Assembly (NCBI RefSeq): GCF_001636295.1
Contig: NZ_CP014209.1
Location: 1,860,001 to 1,924,000 of the forward strand
Direction: 5' to 3'
Source: Isoptericola dokdonensis DS-3
GTDB lineage: Bacteria > Actinomycetota > Actinomycetes > Actinomycetales > Cellulomonadaceae
DNA length: 64,000 bases
Under the pieces are notes generated by a model. The model was not told the origin of the DNA and did no database searches. It saw only the letters and a list, made by a program, of their open reading frames with translations. A program made the position numbers and the translations under genes. Below are positions 8,376 to 17,814 of this stretch, piece after piece (within the stretch, counting starts at the first letter, position 1; the number at the start of each line of letters is the position of its first letter).

Positions 8376-10118
8376 ATGGCGTCACGGATCACCGCAGACT
8401 CACGCACCCGCGCGCTCGCCGCGCTCGAGAGTTCCCAGGAGTCGGCCAGCGAGCTCGACGTCCTCGTCATCGGTGGTGGTGTCACGGGTGCGGGCATCGC
8501 CCTCGATGCCGTCACGCGCGGACTGTCGACCGCGATCGTCGAGGCGCAGGACTGGTCCGCCGGCACGTCGAGCTGGTCGAGCAAGCTCGTCCACGGCGGC
8601 CTGCGCTACCTGCAGATGCTCGACTTCTCGCTCGTGCACGAGGCCCTCACCGAGCGGGACCTGCTGCTCAAGGAGATCGCCCCGCACCTGGTCAAGCCCG
8701 TCCCGTTCCTCTACCCCCTGGAACACCGGGTGTGGGAGCGGGCCTACGTCGGCGCAGGCATCGCCCTGTACGACACGCTCGCGGCGATCGCGCCGGGACG
8801 TCGTGCCATGCCGATCCACCGGCACCTCACCCGCCGGCAGATCGCCCGCAAGTTCCCCGACCTCGCCCACGAGGCCGCCATCGGCGCCGTCCAGTACTGG
8901 GACGCCTCCGTCGACGACTCCCGCCTCGTGTCCACGATCGTGCGCACCGCCGTCGACTACGGCGCCCACGCGGCGTCCCGCACCCAGGTCGTGGCCCTGA
9001 CCAAGAGCGCCACCGGGGCCGTCAACGGCGCCGTCGTCGTCGACCTGGAGACCGGGCGCGAGATCGCCGTGCGCGCCCGGCACGTCATCAACGCCACCGG
9101 CGTGTGGACCGAGGACACCGAGGCCCTCGCCGGCGACGAGGGCGGCCTGCGGGTCCTCGCGTCCAAGGGCATCCACATCGTCGTCCCGCGCGAACGCATC
9201 AAGGGCAAGGTCGGGCTCATCCTGCAGACCGAGAAGTCCGTGCTGTTCATCATCCCGTGGTCCCGCTACTGGATCATCGGGACCACGGACACCCCGTGGG
9301 ACCTCGACCCCGTGCACCCCGTCGCCACCGCCACGGACATCGACTACGTGCTCGACCACGCCAACGCCGTGCTCGCCCACCCGCTGACGCGTGACGACGT
9401 CATCGGCACCTACGCCGGCCTGCGGCCCCTGCTGCAGCCCGGCACCAAGGAGGGCACCAGCTCCGCCAAGGTGTCCCGCGAGCACACCGTCGCCTCCCCC
9501 GCACCCGGCCTCACCGTCATCGCGGGCGGCAAGCTCACCACCTACCGCGTCATGGCCAAGGACGCCGTCGACTTCGCCATCGGGCAGCGTGCTGCCGCGC
9601 TGGCATCCGTCACCCACCAGATCCCGCTCGTCGGCGCCGTCGGCCTCGCCGCCGTCCGCCGCCAGGCCCGCACCTGGGCGCAGCGGTACCGCTGGAGCCC
9701 GGCCATGGTGGACCACCTGCTGCACCGGTACGGCTCCATGCTGCGCGAGCTCGTCACCCTCTGCGAGGAGGACCCGTCGCTCGCCCGACCGCTCGAGCAC
9801 GCACCGGCCTACCTGCGCGTCGAGATCCACTACGCCGTCAGCCACGAAGGGGCCCTCCATCTGGAGGACCTCATGCTGCGCCGCACCCGCCTCGTCTACG
9901 AGGTCCCGGACAAGGGCCGCGCCGCCGTCGCGGAGATCGCCGACGTCGTCGCGCCCGTCCTCGGCTGGGACGACGCCACCAAGCAGCGCGAGATCGACTC
10001 CTACCTCGCGCGCGCCGACGCCGAGGACGCCGCCGCCCGCCAGGCCGACGACGAGACGGCCGACGCCGCCCGCAAGCAGGCCCCCGACATCGCCGCGTGG
10101 CAGCCGCTGCGCAGCTGA
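8376..10118 (+). CDS. glpD: Glycerol-3-phosphate dehydrogenase (aerobic, FAD)
   Basis: GlpD oxidises sn-glycerol-3-phosphate to dihydroxyacetone phosphate at the membrane face and passes electrons to quinone. The 580-residue protein starts with the FAD-binding motif VIGGGVTGAGIALDA near residues 28-42, followed by the GlpD signature SSKLVHGGLRYL near 68-79, and ends with the C-terminal DAO domain. ATG at 8376 follows AGAGGAG. glpF and glpK lie downstream on the same strand, so transport, phosphorylation and oxidation of glycerol are encoded together. The C-terminus is Ala/Asp-rich. Confidence 0.95.
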   Translation: MASRITADSRTRALAALESSQESASELDVLVIGGGVTGAGIALDAVTRGLSTAIVEAQDWSAGTSSWSSKLVHGGLRYLQMLDFSLVHEALTERDLLLKEIAPHLVKPVPFLYPLEHRVWERAYVGAGIALYDTLAAIAPGRRAMPIHRHLTRRQIARKFPDLAHEAAIGAVQYWDASVDDSRLVSTIVRTAVDYGAHAASRTQVVALTKSATGAVNGAVVVDLETGREIAVRARHVINATGVWTEDTEALAGDEGGLRVLASKGIHIVVPRERIKGKVGLILQTEKSVLFIIPWSRYWIIGTTDTPWDLDPVHPVATATDIDYVLDHANAVLAHPLTRDDVIGTYAGLRPLLQPGTKEGTSSAKVSREHTVASPAPGLTVIAGGKLTTYRVMAKDAVDFAIGQRAAALASVTHQIPLVGAVGLAAVRRQARTWAQRYRWSPAMVDHLLHRYGSMLRELVTLCEEDPSLARPLEHAPAYLRVEIHYAVSHEGALHLEDLMLRRTRLVYEVPDKGRAAVAEIADVVAPVLGWDDATKQREIDSYLARADAEDAAARQADDETADAARKQAPDIAAWQPLRS

Positions 10119-10223
10119 CCCCCACGCCGCCCGGTACCCCGCCGGGCGGCCCGAGCAGGACCGGCGCCCCGACCGGGGCGACCGGAGAGCGGACGACGTC
10201 GTCCGAGACAAGGAGAGTCGACG

Positions 10224-10985
<762 letters not shown>

Positions 10986-11038
10986 CCCGCACCCCGCACC
11001 CGCTCCGCACCACACCGACGTGAAGGGACCCACCCGAA

Positions 11039-12553
11039 ATGGCTGACTACGTCCTCGCCATCGACCAGGGCACCACCAGCTCCCGAGCCATCGTCTTCGA
11101 CCACTCCGGCCGCATCGTCGCGACCGGGCAGCTCGAGCACGACCAGATCTTCCCCCGCGCAGGCTGGGTCGAGCACAACGCCGAGCAGATCTGGAACAAC
11201 GTCCGCGAGGTCGTGGGCCTCGCGCTGACCCGCGCCAACATCTCCCACGTCGACCTCGCGGCCATCGGCATCACCAACCAGCGCGAGACCGCCGTCGTCT
11301 GGGACCGGACCACCGGCAAGCCCGTCTACAACGCCATCGTCTGGCAGGACACCCGCACCCAGTCGATCGTCGACGAGCTCGGCGGCGACGCCGGGGCCGA
11401 CAAGTACAAGGCGGTCGTCGGCCTGCCGCTCGCCACCTACTTCTCCGGCCCCAAGGTCAAGTGGATCCTCGACAACGTCGACGGCGCCCGCGAGGCCGCC
11501 GACCGGGGCGACCTGCTGTTCGGCAACACCGACACGTGGGTCGTGTGGAACATGACCGGCGGCGTCGAGGGCGGCGTGCACGTCACCGACGTCACCAACG
11601 CGTCCCGCACCATGCTCATGGACCTCGACACCCTCAGCTGGAGCGAGGACATCGCCGCCGACATGGGCATCCCGCTGTCCATGCTGCCGGAGATCAAGTC
11701 GTCCTCCGAGGTGTACGGCGAGGGCCGCCTGCGCGGCATGGTCCCCGGCGTCCCCATCGCCGGCATCCTCGGCGACCAGCAGGCCGCCACCTTCGGGCAG
11801 GCGTGCTTCGACGTCGGCACCGCCAAGAACACCTACGGCACCGGCAACTTCATGCTGCTCAACACCGGCACCGAGAAGGTCCCGTCGAAGAACGGCCTCC
11901 TCACCACCGTCTGCTACAAGATCGGCGACGCGGACGCCGTCTACGCCCTCGAGGGCTCCATCGCCGTCACCGGGTCCCTCATCCAGTGGCTGCGCGACAA
12001 CCTCGGCATGTTCGAGGACTCCCCCGACGTCGAGTGGCTCGCCCGCAAGGTCGACGACAACGGCGGCGCCTACTTCGTCCCCGCCTTCTCCGGGCTCTTC
12101 GCGCCCTACTGGCGGCCCGACGCCCGCGGCGCACTCGTCGGCCTCACCCGGTACGTCAACCGCAACCACATCGCCCGGGCCTCGCTCGAGGCCGTGGCGT
12201 TCCAGACCCGCGAGGTCGTCGACGCCATGCGGCTCGACTCCGGCGTCGAGCTCACCGAGCTCAAGGTCGACGGCGGCATGGTCGCCAACGAGCTGCTCAT
12301 GCAGTTCCAGGCCGACCAGCTCGGCGTCGACGTCGTGCGGCCCAAGGTCGCCGAGACCACCGCGCTGGGCGCCGCCTACGCCGCCGGCATCGCCGTCGGC
12401 TTCTGGTCCGGCACCCAGGACGTCGTGGACAACTGGGTCGAGGGCAAGCGCTGGTCGCCGTCCATGGCGGACGACGAGCGCGAACGCCTCTACCGCAACT
12501 GGAAGAAGGCCGTCACCAAGACGTTCGACTGGGTGGACGACGACGTGCAGTAG
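11039..12553 (+). CDS. glpK: Glycerol kinase
   Basis: GlpK phosphorylates glycerol with ATP to sn-glycerol-3-phosphate in the cytosol, trapping it for GlpD. The 504-residue FGGY-family protein begins with the canonical phosphate-loop motif [15 protein letters not shown]. It has [12 protein letters not shown] near residue 80, [10 protein letters not shown] near 245 and the FGGY signature region [19 protein letters not shown] near 410. ATG at 11039 is preceded by GAAGGGA. A perfect hairpin terminator follows 12 bases after the stop. Confidence 0.97.
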   Translation: MADYVLAIDQGTTSSRAIVFDHSGRIVATGQLEHDQIFPRAGWVEHNAEQIWNNVREVVGLALTRANISHVDLAAIGITNQRETAVVWDRTTGKPVYNAIVWQDTRTQSIVDELGGDAGADKYKAVVGLPLATYFSGPKVKWILDNVDGAREAADRGDLLFGNTDTWVVWNMTGGVEGGVHVTDVTNASRTMLMDLDTLSWSEDIAADMGIPLSMLPEIKSSSEVYGEGRLRGMVPGVPIAGILGDQQAATFGQACFDVGTAKNTYGTGNFMLLNTGTEKVPSKNGLLTTVCYKIGDADAVYALEGSIAVTGSLIQWLRDNLGMFEDSPDVEWLARKVDDNGGAYFVPAFSGLFAPYWRPDARGALVGLTRYVNRNHIARASLEAVAFQTREVVDAMRLDSGVELTELKVDGGMVANELLMQFQADQLGVDVVRPKVAETTALGAAYAAGIAVGFWSGTQDVVDNWVEGKRWSPSMADDERERLYRNWKKAVTKTFDWVDDDVQ

Positions 12554-12565
12554 ACGTCGTCCGCG

Positions 12566-12608
12566 CACGACGAAGGGGCCGCTCGTCACGAGCGGCCCCT
12601 TCGTCGTG
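12566..12608 (+). terminator. Terminator of the glp operon: perfect 20-bp hairpin
   Basis: Arms at 12566-12585 and 12589-12608 are perfectly complementary (20 bp) around a 3-base TCA loop. The lower stem is ACGACGAAGGGG, whose right arm ends TTCGTCGTG, so there is only a short U-containing tail. It isolates glpK from the next gene, whose -10-like element begins 16 bases later. Confidence 0.85.
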
Positions 12609-12623
12609 CCGGGACGCGCCTCG

Positions 12624-12629
12624 TACGCT
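12624..12629 (+). promoter_or_regulatory. -10 element of a leaderless peptidase promoter
   Basis: TACGCT lies six bases before the GTG of the S33 peptidase, immediately after the glp terminator. Position, spacing and absence of a ribosome site all support a leaderless transcript. Confidence 0.55.
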
Positions 12630-12635
12630 GGGCCG

Positions 12636-13937
12636 GTGAGCAGCCCCGTCTCGTACACCCTGCCCGGCGTCCACGTCACCGACCGCACCCTGCCCGTCCC
12701 CCTCGACTGGACCCGCCCCGACGACCCGCGCACGCTCACCCTGTTCGTCCGCGAGCTGGTCGACCCCACCCGCCGCGACGACAAGCTGCCCCTGCTCGTG
12801 TTCCTCCAGGGCGGCCCCGGCGGCAAGGGTCCCCGCCCCACGGGACCCGACGGGTGGGTCGCCGAGGCGCTCAAGCGCTTCCGCGTCGTCCTGCTCGACC
12901 AGCGGGGAACGGGCCGGTCCTCCGCCGTCCGCGCGGGCGCTCTCACGGCGCTCGGCGACGGCGAGACGCAGGCGGCGTACCTCGCGCACTTCCGCGCCGA
13001 CTCGATCGTGCGCGACGCCGAGCACGTGCGCACCACCGTGTACGGCGGGCGCCGCTGGTCCAGCCTCGGCCAGTCCTACGGCGGCTTCATCACCCTCACC
13101 TACCTGTCGATCGCCCCCGAAGGCCTCGCCGCGTGCTACGTCACCGGCGGCCTCGCCGGGGTCACCGCGAGCGCCGAGGAGGTGTACGAGCGCACCCAGG
13201 CCCGCGTCGTCGCGAAGAACGCCCGGTACCGCGAGCGGTACCCCGACGACGTCGAGAAGGTCGCACGCATCGCCGACCGGATCGCGGTCGGTGACGTCCG
13301 CCTGCCCGGCGGCGACCTGCTGAGCGTCGAACGGTTCCAGTCCCTCGGCATGGCGTTCGGCATGGGACCCGGGTTCGAGAAGGTGCACTGGATCGTCGAC
13401 GAGGCGTTCGACGACGACGCACCCGACGAGCTCACCGACACCTTCCTCGCCGAGGTGGAGGCCGCCACGTCGTTCGCCACCAACCCGATGTACGCCGTCC
13501 TGCACGAGTCGATCTACGCCCAGGCCGGCGGCGGCCCCACCGCGTGGGCCGCGCAGCGGGTGCGCGACACCGACGGCGCGTTCCACCCCGCCGAGCGCCC
13601 GCTGCTGTTCACCGGCGAGATGATCTACCCCTGGATGTTCGACCAGGTCGCCGCCCTGCGGCCGTTCCGCGACGCCGCGCACGCACTGGCGCGACGGGAC
13701 GGCTGGGGTGACCTCTACGACCTCGACGTGCTCGCGACCAACGAGGTCCCGCTGGAGGCCGCCGTCTACTTCGACGACATGTTCGTCGACGCCGACCTCT
13801 CCCTCGACACCGCCGCCCGGGTCCCCGGCGCCCGCACCTGGGTGACCAACGAGTTCGAGCACGACGGCCTGCGCGCCGGCGACGTCCTCGCCCGCCTCCT
13901 CGACCGCATGGACGCCCGCGGCGGTGCCCGCTCCTGA
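12636..13937 (+). CDS. Alpha/beta-hydrolase, proline iminopeptidase-like (S33)
   Basis: A 433-residue serine peptidase of the proline iminopeptidase family, expected to release N-terminal proline or related residues from peptides. Visible elements are the oxyanion loop QGGPGG near residue 60, DQRGTGRS near residue 88, the nucleophile elbow GQSYGG near residue 146, and C-terminal candidates for the acid (Asp in DDMFVDADLS) and His (EFEHDGLRAGD near 410). No signal peptide is evident, so it is cytosolic. GTG at 12636 directly follows a -10-like TACGCT. The true peptide or ester substrate is inferred from the family only. Confidence 0.85.
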   Translation: MSSPVSYTLPGVHVTDRTLPVPLDWTRPDDPRTLTLFVRELVDPTRRDDKLPLLVFLQGGPGGKGPRPTGPDGWVAEALKRFRVVLLDQRGTGRSSAVRAGALTALGDGETQAAYLAHFRADSIVRDAEHVRTTVYGGRRWSSLGQSYGGFITLTYLSIAPEGLAACYVTGGLAGVTASAEEVYERTQARVVAKNARYRERYPDDVEKVARIADRIAVGDVRLPGGDLLSVERFQSLGMAFGMGPGFEKVHWIVDEAFDDDAPDELTDTFLAEVEAATSFATNPMYAVLHESIYAQAGGGPTAWAAQRVRDTDGAFHPAERPLLFTGEMIYPWMFDQVAALRPFRDAAHALARRDGWGDLYDLDVLATNEVPLEAAVYFDDMFVDADLSLDTAARVPGARTWVTNEFEHDGLRAGDVLARLLDRMDARGGARS

Positions 13938-13957
13938 CGCCCGCTTGGACGCCGCCG

Positions 13958-14037
13958 CGCTGACTGGCCGAAACCTGCGCTGACTCGCGCCACCGTGCGC
14001 TGACTGGCCGAAACCTGCGCTGACTCGCGCCCCCGGG
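13958..14037. repeat. 20-bp-period tandem array, forward half (four units)
   Basis: Four units of exactly 20 bp begin CGCTGACT at 13958, 13978, 13998 and 14018. Units 1 and 3 match each other (CGCTGACTGGCCGAAACCTG), while units 2 and 4 share CGCTGACTCGCGCC and differ at their 3' ends. The array lies in the convergent gap after the peptidase gene. Confidence 0.85.
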
Positions 14038-14041
14038 TGTC

Positions 14042-14141
14042 CGCGAGTCAGCACGGTTCGGCGCGAGTCAGCGCGGTTCGGCGCGAGTCAGCACGGTTCG
14101 GCGCGAGTCAGCGCAGAACCCCGCGAGTCAGCGCGAGGCTG
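14042..14141. repeat. 20-bp-period tandem array, inverted half (five units)
   Basis: Five 20-bp units start CGCGAGTCAGC at 14042, 14062, 14082, 14102 and 14122. They carry the reverse complement of the core in the neighbouring array, and the first three contain CGGTTCGG. The last unit overlaps the stop codon of the deaminase gene (14128-14130), so the array has grown to, or into, coding sequence. Confidence 0.85.
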
Positions 14142-14619
14142 CGTGGTGGCGGAACGGCTCCAGGCCCTCGTCGCCGAGCAGCGGGCCGACGACGTCGATC
14201 CGCGCGTCGGACGCCGCGACGACGTCGGCACAGCGGAGCGTGAACCCCGGCGGGCCGGGGGCGACGGCGCGGATGTCGGCGGCCGCGGTGCCGAAGACGA
14301 TGCGTGCGACACCCGACCACACGAGCGCGGCCGCGCACATGGGGCACGGCTCACCGGACGCGTACATCGTGCCGCCGACGACGGCGGAGCGGTCGGCGGA
14401 CGCGACCGCGCGGACGGCGTCGAGCTCGGCGTGCGCGGTCGGGTCGCCGGTCTGCGCGACGGTGTTGCGGCCGGTGGCCAGGACGCGCCCGTCGGCGGCG
14501 ACGAGGACGGCGCCGAACGGCTTGTTCCCGGCTGCGAGGGTGTCGAGCGCGATCCGCAGCGCCGCGTCGAGGTGGGTCGGGTCCACCGCGGTGAGGTCGT
14601 CGGTCATGGTGACCATCAT
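14128..14619 (-). CDS. Nucleoside/nucleobase deaminase (CDA fold, guanine/tRNA-adenosine deaminase-like)
   Basis: A 163-residue zinc-dependent deaminase. The metal and proton-shuttle motif is HAE in TAHAELDAV near residue 71, and the second site is PCPMC in GEPCPMCAAAL near residue 100. Length and the N-terminal KPFGAVLV segment resemble the guanine deaminase/TadA group, but the exact substrate is not determined by sequence alone. It is the last gene of the importer operon: ATG 14619 overlaps the upstream stop by 4 bp (ATGA), with another in-frame ATG at 14607. Its stop codon lies inside a 20-bp repeat unit. Placement suggests it processes an imported nucleoside or base. Confidence 0.82.
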   Translation of the reverse strand: MMVTMTDDLTAVDPTHLDAALRIALDTLAAGNKPFGAVLVAADGRVLATGRNTVAQTGDPTAHAELDAVRAVASADRSAVVGGTMYASGEPCPMCAAALVWSGVARIVFGTAAADIRAVAPGPPGFTLRCADVVAASDARIDVVGPLLGDEGLEPFRHHAASR

Positions 14620-15605
14620 GCCGACAGGTCGACGGCGAGGCCGCGTCCGGCGGCGCGGGCGGCGTCGACGAGCAGCCGGCCGATCGCGACGTCCAGCAGC
14701 CCGAGCCCGACGGAGTCGAACAGCGTGACCTCGTCGGCGGACCGGCGCCCGGCCGCCCGGCCGGTGACGACGTCCCCGAGCTCGAGCCGGCAGTCGTCGG
14801 CCGTGACGGCCCCCTCGGCGATGGCGAGCAGCGCGTCCCCGGACTCGTGCAGCGCGGTGGCCACGGAGTCCACGACGATGCGCGAGCGGCGCATCGCCTC
14901 GCCGTCGACCTCCCGGTGGTCCGGACGGGGCGGCGCGCCGACGACGTTCACGTGCAGCCCGGGGTGGAACCACTCGCCGAGCACGACGGGCTCGCGGGAC
15001 GGCGTGAGGGTGGCCACGACGTCGGCGGCGCCCACGGCTGCGGCCGAGGTGTCGACCCGGGCGGCCTTGAGCTCGGGGTGCCGCGCCGCGACCTGCTCGA
15101 CGAACGCCGCGGCGGTGCCGTCCGAGCGCGTCCAGAAGAGCACCTGCTCCAGCGGCCGCACCGCGGCGATCGCACTGACGTGCTCCAGCGCGAGCCCGCC
15201 GGCGCCGACGAGCCCGAGCACGCGGGCGTCGTCGGGGGCGAGCCACCGGGTCGCGACGGCGCTCGCGGCGGCGGTGCGCAGGCGGGTGGGCAGCCCGCCG
15301 TCGAGGATCGCGACGGGTGCGCCGTCGTCGGCGTCCGACAGGACCAGCACGGACCGCTGGGCGGGCAGCCCGCGGTCGCGGTTGCGGGGGATGTCGGCGA
15401 GCAGCTTCGAACCGCCGAGCCCGGCCCGGCGCGAGACGGCCGTCATGGGCAGGAAGTGCACGTCGTCGTCGACGGCGGCGACGCTCAGCGGGGCCTGCGC
15501 GGCCGTGCCGTCCGCGAGGTCGGCGAACGCCTGCTCGACGACGGCGACGACGTCGGCCGGGGCGACGAGCCCGGTGAGGTCGGTGCGGGTGAGGACGAGC
15601 GGCAC
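14616..15605 (-). CDS. Ornithine cyclodeaminase/mu-crystallin family protein
   Basis: A 329-residue NAD(P)-dependent protein of the family that includes ornithine cyclodeaminase, alanine dehydrogenase (archaeal) and ketimine reductase. A Rossmann-type glycine motif LGLVGAGGLALEHV lies near residue 130, and the N-terminal half has GGSKLLADIPRNRDRGLPAQ with the substrate lysine context. GTG 15605 has GGAGG five bases upstream. A second GTG at 15674 would give a GTGA overlap with the upstream permease and 23 extra residues. Its presence at the end of a nucleoside-type importer operon is unusual, and the substrate cannot be assigned. Confidence 0.8.
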   Translation of the reverse strand: MPLVLTRTDLTGLVAPADVVAVVEQAFADLADGTAAQAPLSVAAVDDDVHFLPMTAVSRRAGLGGSKLLADIPRNRDRGLPAQRSVLVLSDADDGAPVAILDGGLPTRLRTAAASAVATRWLAPDDARVLGLVGAGGLALEHVSAIAAVRPLEQVLFWTRSDGTAAAFVEQVAARHPELKAARVDTSAAAVGAADVVATLTPSREPVVLGEWFHPGLHVNVVGAPPRPDHREVDGEAMRRSRIVVDSVATALHESGDALLAIAEGAVTADDCRLELGDVVTGRAAGRRSADEVTLFDSVGLGLLDVAIGRLLVDAARAAGRGLAVDLSA

Positions 15606-15670
15606 GGGGCCTCCAGGGGTCGGGCGGACGGTCGGCGAGGGGCGGGCTGCGGGGCGGAGCGCGGGTGCGG

Positions 15671-16588
15671 TCACGCGAGCCGCCCCTGCCGCACGAACGA
15701 GGTGGTGAGCCCGGCGGGCGGGCGGCTGTGCGTGACGAGCCCGGCCACGGCCAGGAGCGCGAGCACGTACGGGAGCGCCACGAGCAGCGCGAACGGCACG
15801 TCCACCCCGAGGGCGGGCAGCGTGAACTGGAGCGCCTGAGCGAGACCGAAGACGACGGCGGCGACGGCCACCCCGACGGGCCGCCAGCTCCCCGCGATGA
15901 CGGCGACCACGGCGAGGTAGCCCACCCCGGCGGTCATGTTGTCGGTGAAGGTGTGGACCTCGGACAGCGCGAGCTGGGTGCCGGCGAGCCCGGCGAGCAG
16001 CCCGACGACCACCACGGCGGCGAACCGGACCCGCAGCACGGGGATGCCGGACCGGTCGGCGCTGGCGGCGTCCTCCCCGACGGCGTCGATCGCCAGGCCC
16101 CAGCCGGTGCGGCGGGTCGTGAGGACGGCGAGCACGACGACGAGGGCGATCAGCGCGTACCCGAGGCCGGTCTGGCGGAACAGCGCGGGGCCGAGCACGG
16201 GCAGGTCGGCGAGAAACGGCACCTCGACGCGGGCGAAGCCGGGCACCGGGGTGCCGCGCTCCAGCAGGAGCCGGGCGCCGAACGTCGTGCCGGCGAGGGC
16301 GAGCGCGTTGACGGCGAGACCGGTGACGATCTGGTCGGCGCGCAGCCAGACCGACAGCGCGGCCTGGAGCGCGCCGACGAGGACCCCCGCCAGCGCCCCG
16401 CACGCGACGCCGGTGAGGGCGGACCCGCTGGCGGTGGCCCCGACGACGGCGGCGAACGCCCCGGTGAGCATCATGCCCTCGACGCTCATGGTGAGGACGC
16501 CGGCGCGCTCCCCCACGAGCTCCCCGCTCGCGGCGACGAGCACGGGGATCGCCAGCGCGATGCTGGCGACGAGCAGGTCGGTGATCAT
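15671..16588 (-). CDS. BMP-type ABC transporter permease (second)
   Basis: A 305-residue inner-membrane permease of the BPD_transp_2 type that pairs with the BMP solute-binding protein, as in nucleoside (NupQ/PnrE-like) importers. Eight or more hydrophobic helices are visible, and the conserved segment ERAGVLTMSVEGMMLTGAF occurs near residues 27-45. ATG 16588 overlaps the stop of the first permease by 4 bp, so translation is coupled. Confidence 0.9.
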   Translation of the reverse strand: MITDLLVASIALAIPVLVAASGELVGERAGVLTMSVEGMMLTGAFAAVVGATASGSALTGVACGALAGVLVGALQAALSVWLRADQIVTGLAVNALALAGTTFGARLLLERGTPVPGFARVEVPFLADLPVLGPALFRQTGLGYALIALVVVLAVLTTRRTGWGLAIDAVGEDAASADRSGIPVLRVRFAAVVVVGLLAGLAGTQLALSEVHTFTDNMTAGVGYLAVVAVIAGSWRPVGVAVAAVVFGLAQALQFTLPALGVDVPFALLVALPYVLALLAVAGLVTHSRPPAGLTTSFVRQGRLA

Positions 16589-17814
16589 GACGTGACCTCC
16601 GTCGTGGTGCGGGTGCGCCGCGGGCGCCGGGCGGCCCGAGGCGTGCGGCGCACGGCCCAGATCGCGGTCCCGGCGACGCCGACGATGATGAGGCTCTCGA
16701 GGATCTGGGTGATGGACGCCGGGACCCCGGCTGCGAGCTGCAGGTTGATGCCGCCCGAGGTGAGGAACCCGAGGACGGTCGCGATGCCGACGGCCGCGCT
16801 GAACGAGCCGCGGGCGAGCAGCCCCACGACCAGGCCGGAGAACCCGTACCCGGAGGACAGCCCGTCGTCGAGCACGTGCGGCGCGGACGCGACGAGCACG
16901 CCGCCCGCGACCCCCGCCGCGGCCCCGGCGGTGGTGAGCGAGCTGAACCGCAGGCGGTCCACCGGCAGGCCGAGCCGCAGCGACGCGGGCCGGGACATCC
17001 CGACGGCGGTGAGGCGCACCCCGGTGGCGGTGCGCCGCACCACGACCGCCGCGACCGCGGCGCCGGCGAGGGCCAGCACGATCGCGACGGTCGCGGGCGA
17101 GCCGGGCAGGCCGAGCAGCGGCAGGTGCGAGGCCTCGACGAGCGGGGCCGACTGCGGCAGCGTCTCGGAGCTTGTCACCGGCTGGCGCAGCAGCGCCTCC
17201 TCGTGCACGGAGAGCACCAGCACGGCCACGCCGACGAAGTTGAGCAGCAGGGTGGTGATGACCTCGCTGACGCCGCGGCGCACCGCGAGCCACGCCGCGA
17301 TGGACGCCCACGCCGCGCCGCCGAGCGCGGCGGCGAGCAGCAGCAGCGGGAGGGCGACGACGGCCGGCACCCCGGCCGGGAGGGTGGTGCCGACGGCGGT
17401 CGCGGCGACGGCGCCGACGCAGATCTGCCCCTCGCCGCCCACGTTCACCAGGCCCGCCCGGTGCGCCACGAGGAACCCGGTCGCGACCAGCAGCAGCACC
17501 GCGGCGACGTTGAGCGACGACCCGATGGCGTACGGCGTGCCGACCATGCCCTCCCACAGCGCCGTCGCCGCCTCCGCGGGGGTGGCGCCCGCGAGCGCCG
17601 CCAGCGCGGTGGCGACCGCCAGCGCGCCGAGGACGGCGGCCAGCGGGACGAGGACGGGCCGGGCGTCGAGGAGCCGGTCCTTCGGGCTCCGTGCCGGCCT
17701 GGCCTCCGGCGTGCGGGCCGCGGGTCCGCCGCCGTCGGGCGGTGCCGTGGAGGCGGCCGCCTCCCGGTCCGGGCCGGGGACGACGGCCGGCGTCGTCGAG
17801 GTCGGGACGGTCAT
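16585..17814 (-). CDS. BMP-type ABC transporter permease (first)
   Basis: A 409-residue permease homologous to NupP/PnrD-like subunits. A disordered Pro/Ala-rich N-terminal extension of about 50 residues precedes nine to ten hydrophobic helices, and the diagnostic AGLVNVGGEGQICVGAVAA lies near residue 122. ATG 17814 overlaps the ATPase stop by 4 bp. Four consecutive importer genes are thus joined by overlaps. Confidence 0.9.
   Translation of the reverse strand: MTVPTSTTPAVVPGPDREAAASTAPPDGGGPAARTPEARPARSPKDRLLDARPVLVPLAAVLGALAVATALAALAGATPAEAATALWEGMVGTPYAIGSSLNVAAVLLLVATGFLVAHRAGLVNVGGEGQICVGAVAATAVGTTLPAGVPAVVALPLLLLAAALGGAAWASIAAWLAVRRGVSEVITTLLLNFVGVAVLVLSVHEEALLRQPVTSSETLPQSAPLVEASHLPLLGLPGSPATVAIVLALAGAAVAAVVVRRTATGVRLTAVGMSRPASLRLGLPVDRLRFSSLTTAGAAAGVAGGVLVASAPHVLDDGLSSGYGFSGLVVGLLARGSFSAAVGIATVLGFLTSGGINLQLAAGVPASITQILESLIIVGVAGTAIWAVRRTPRAARRPRRTRTTTEVTS

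Noticed and set aside
13958-14141. CRISPR array
   Set aside because: Units are 20 bp with no separate unique spacers, the core continues in every unit, half the array is inverted, and no cas genes are present.
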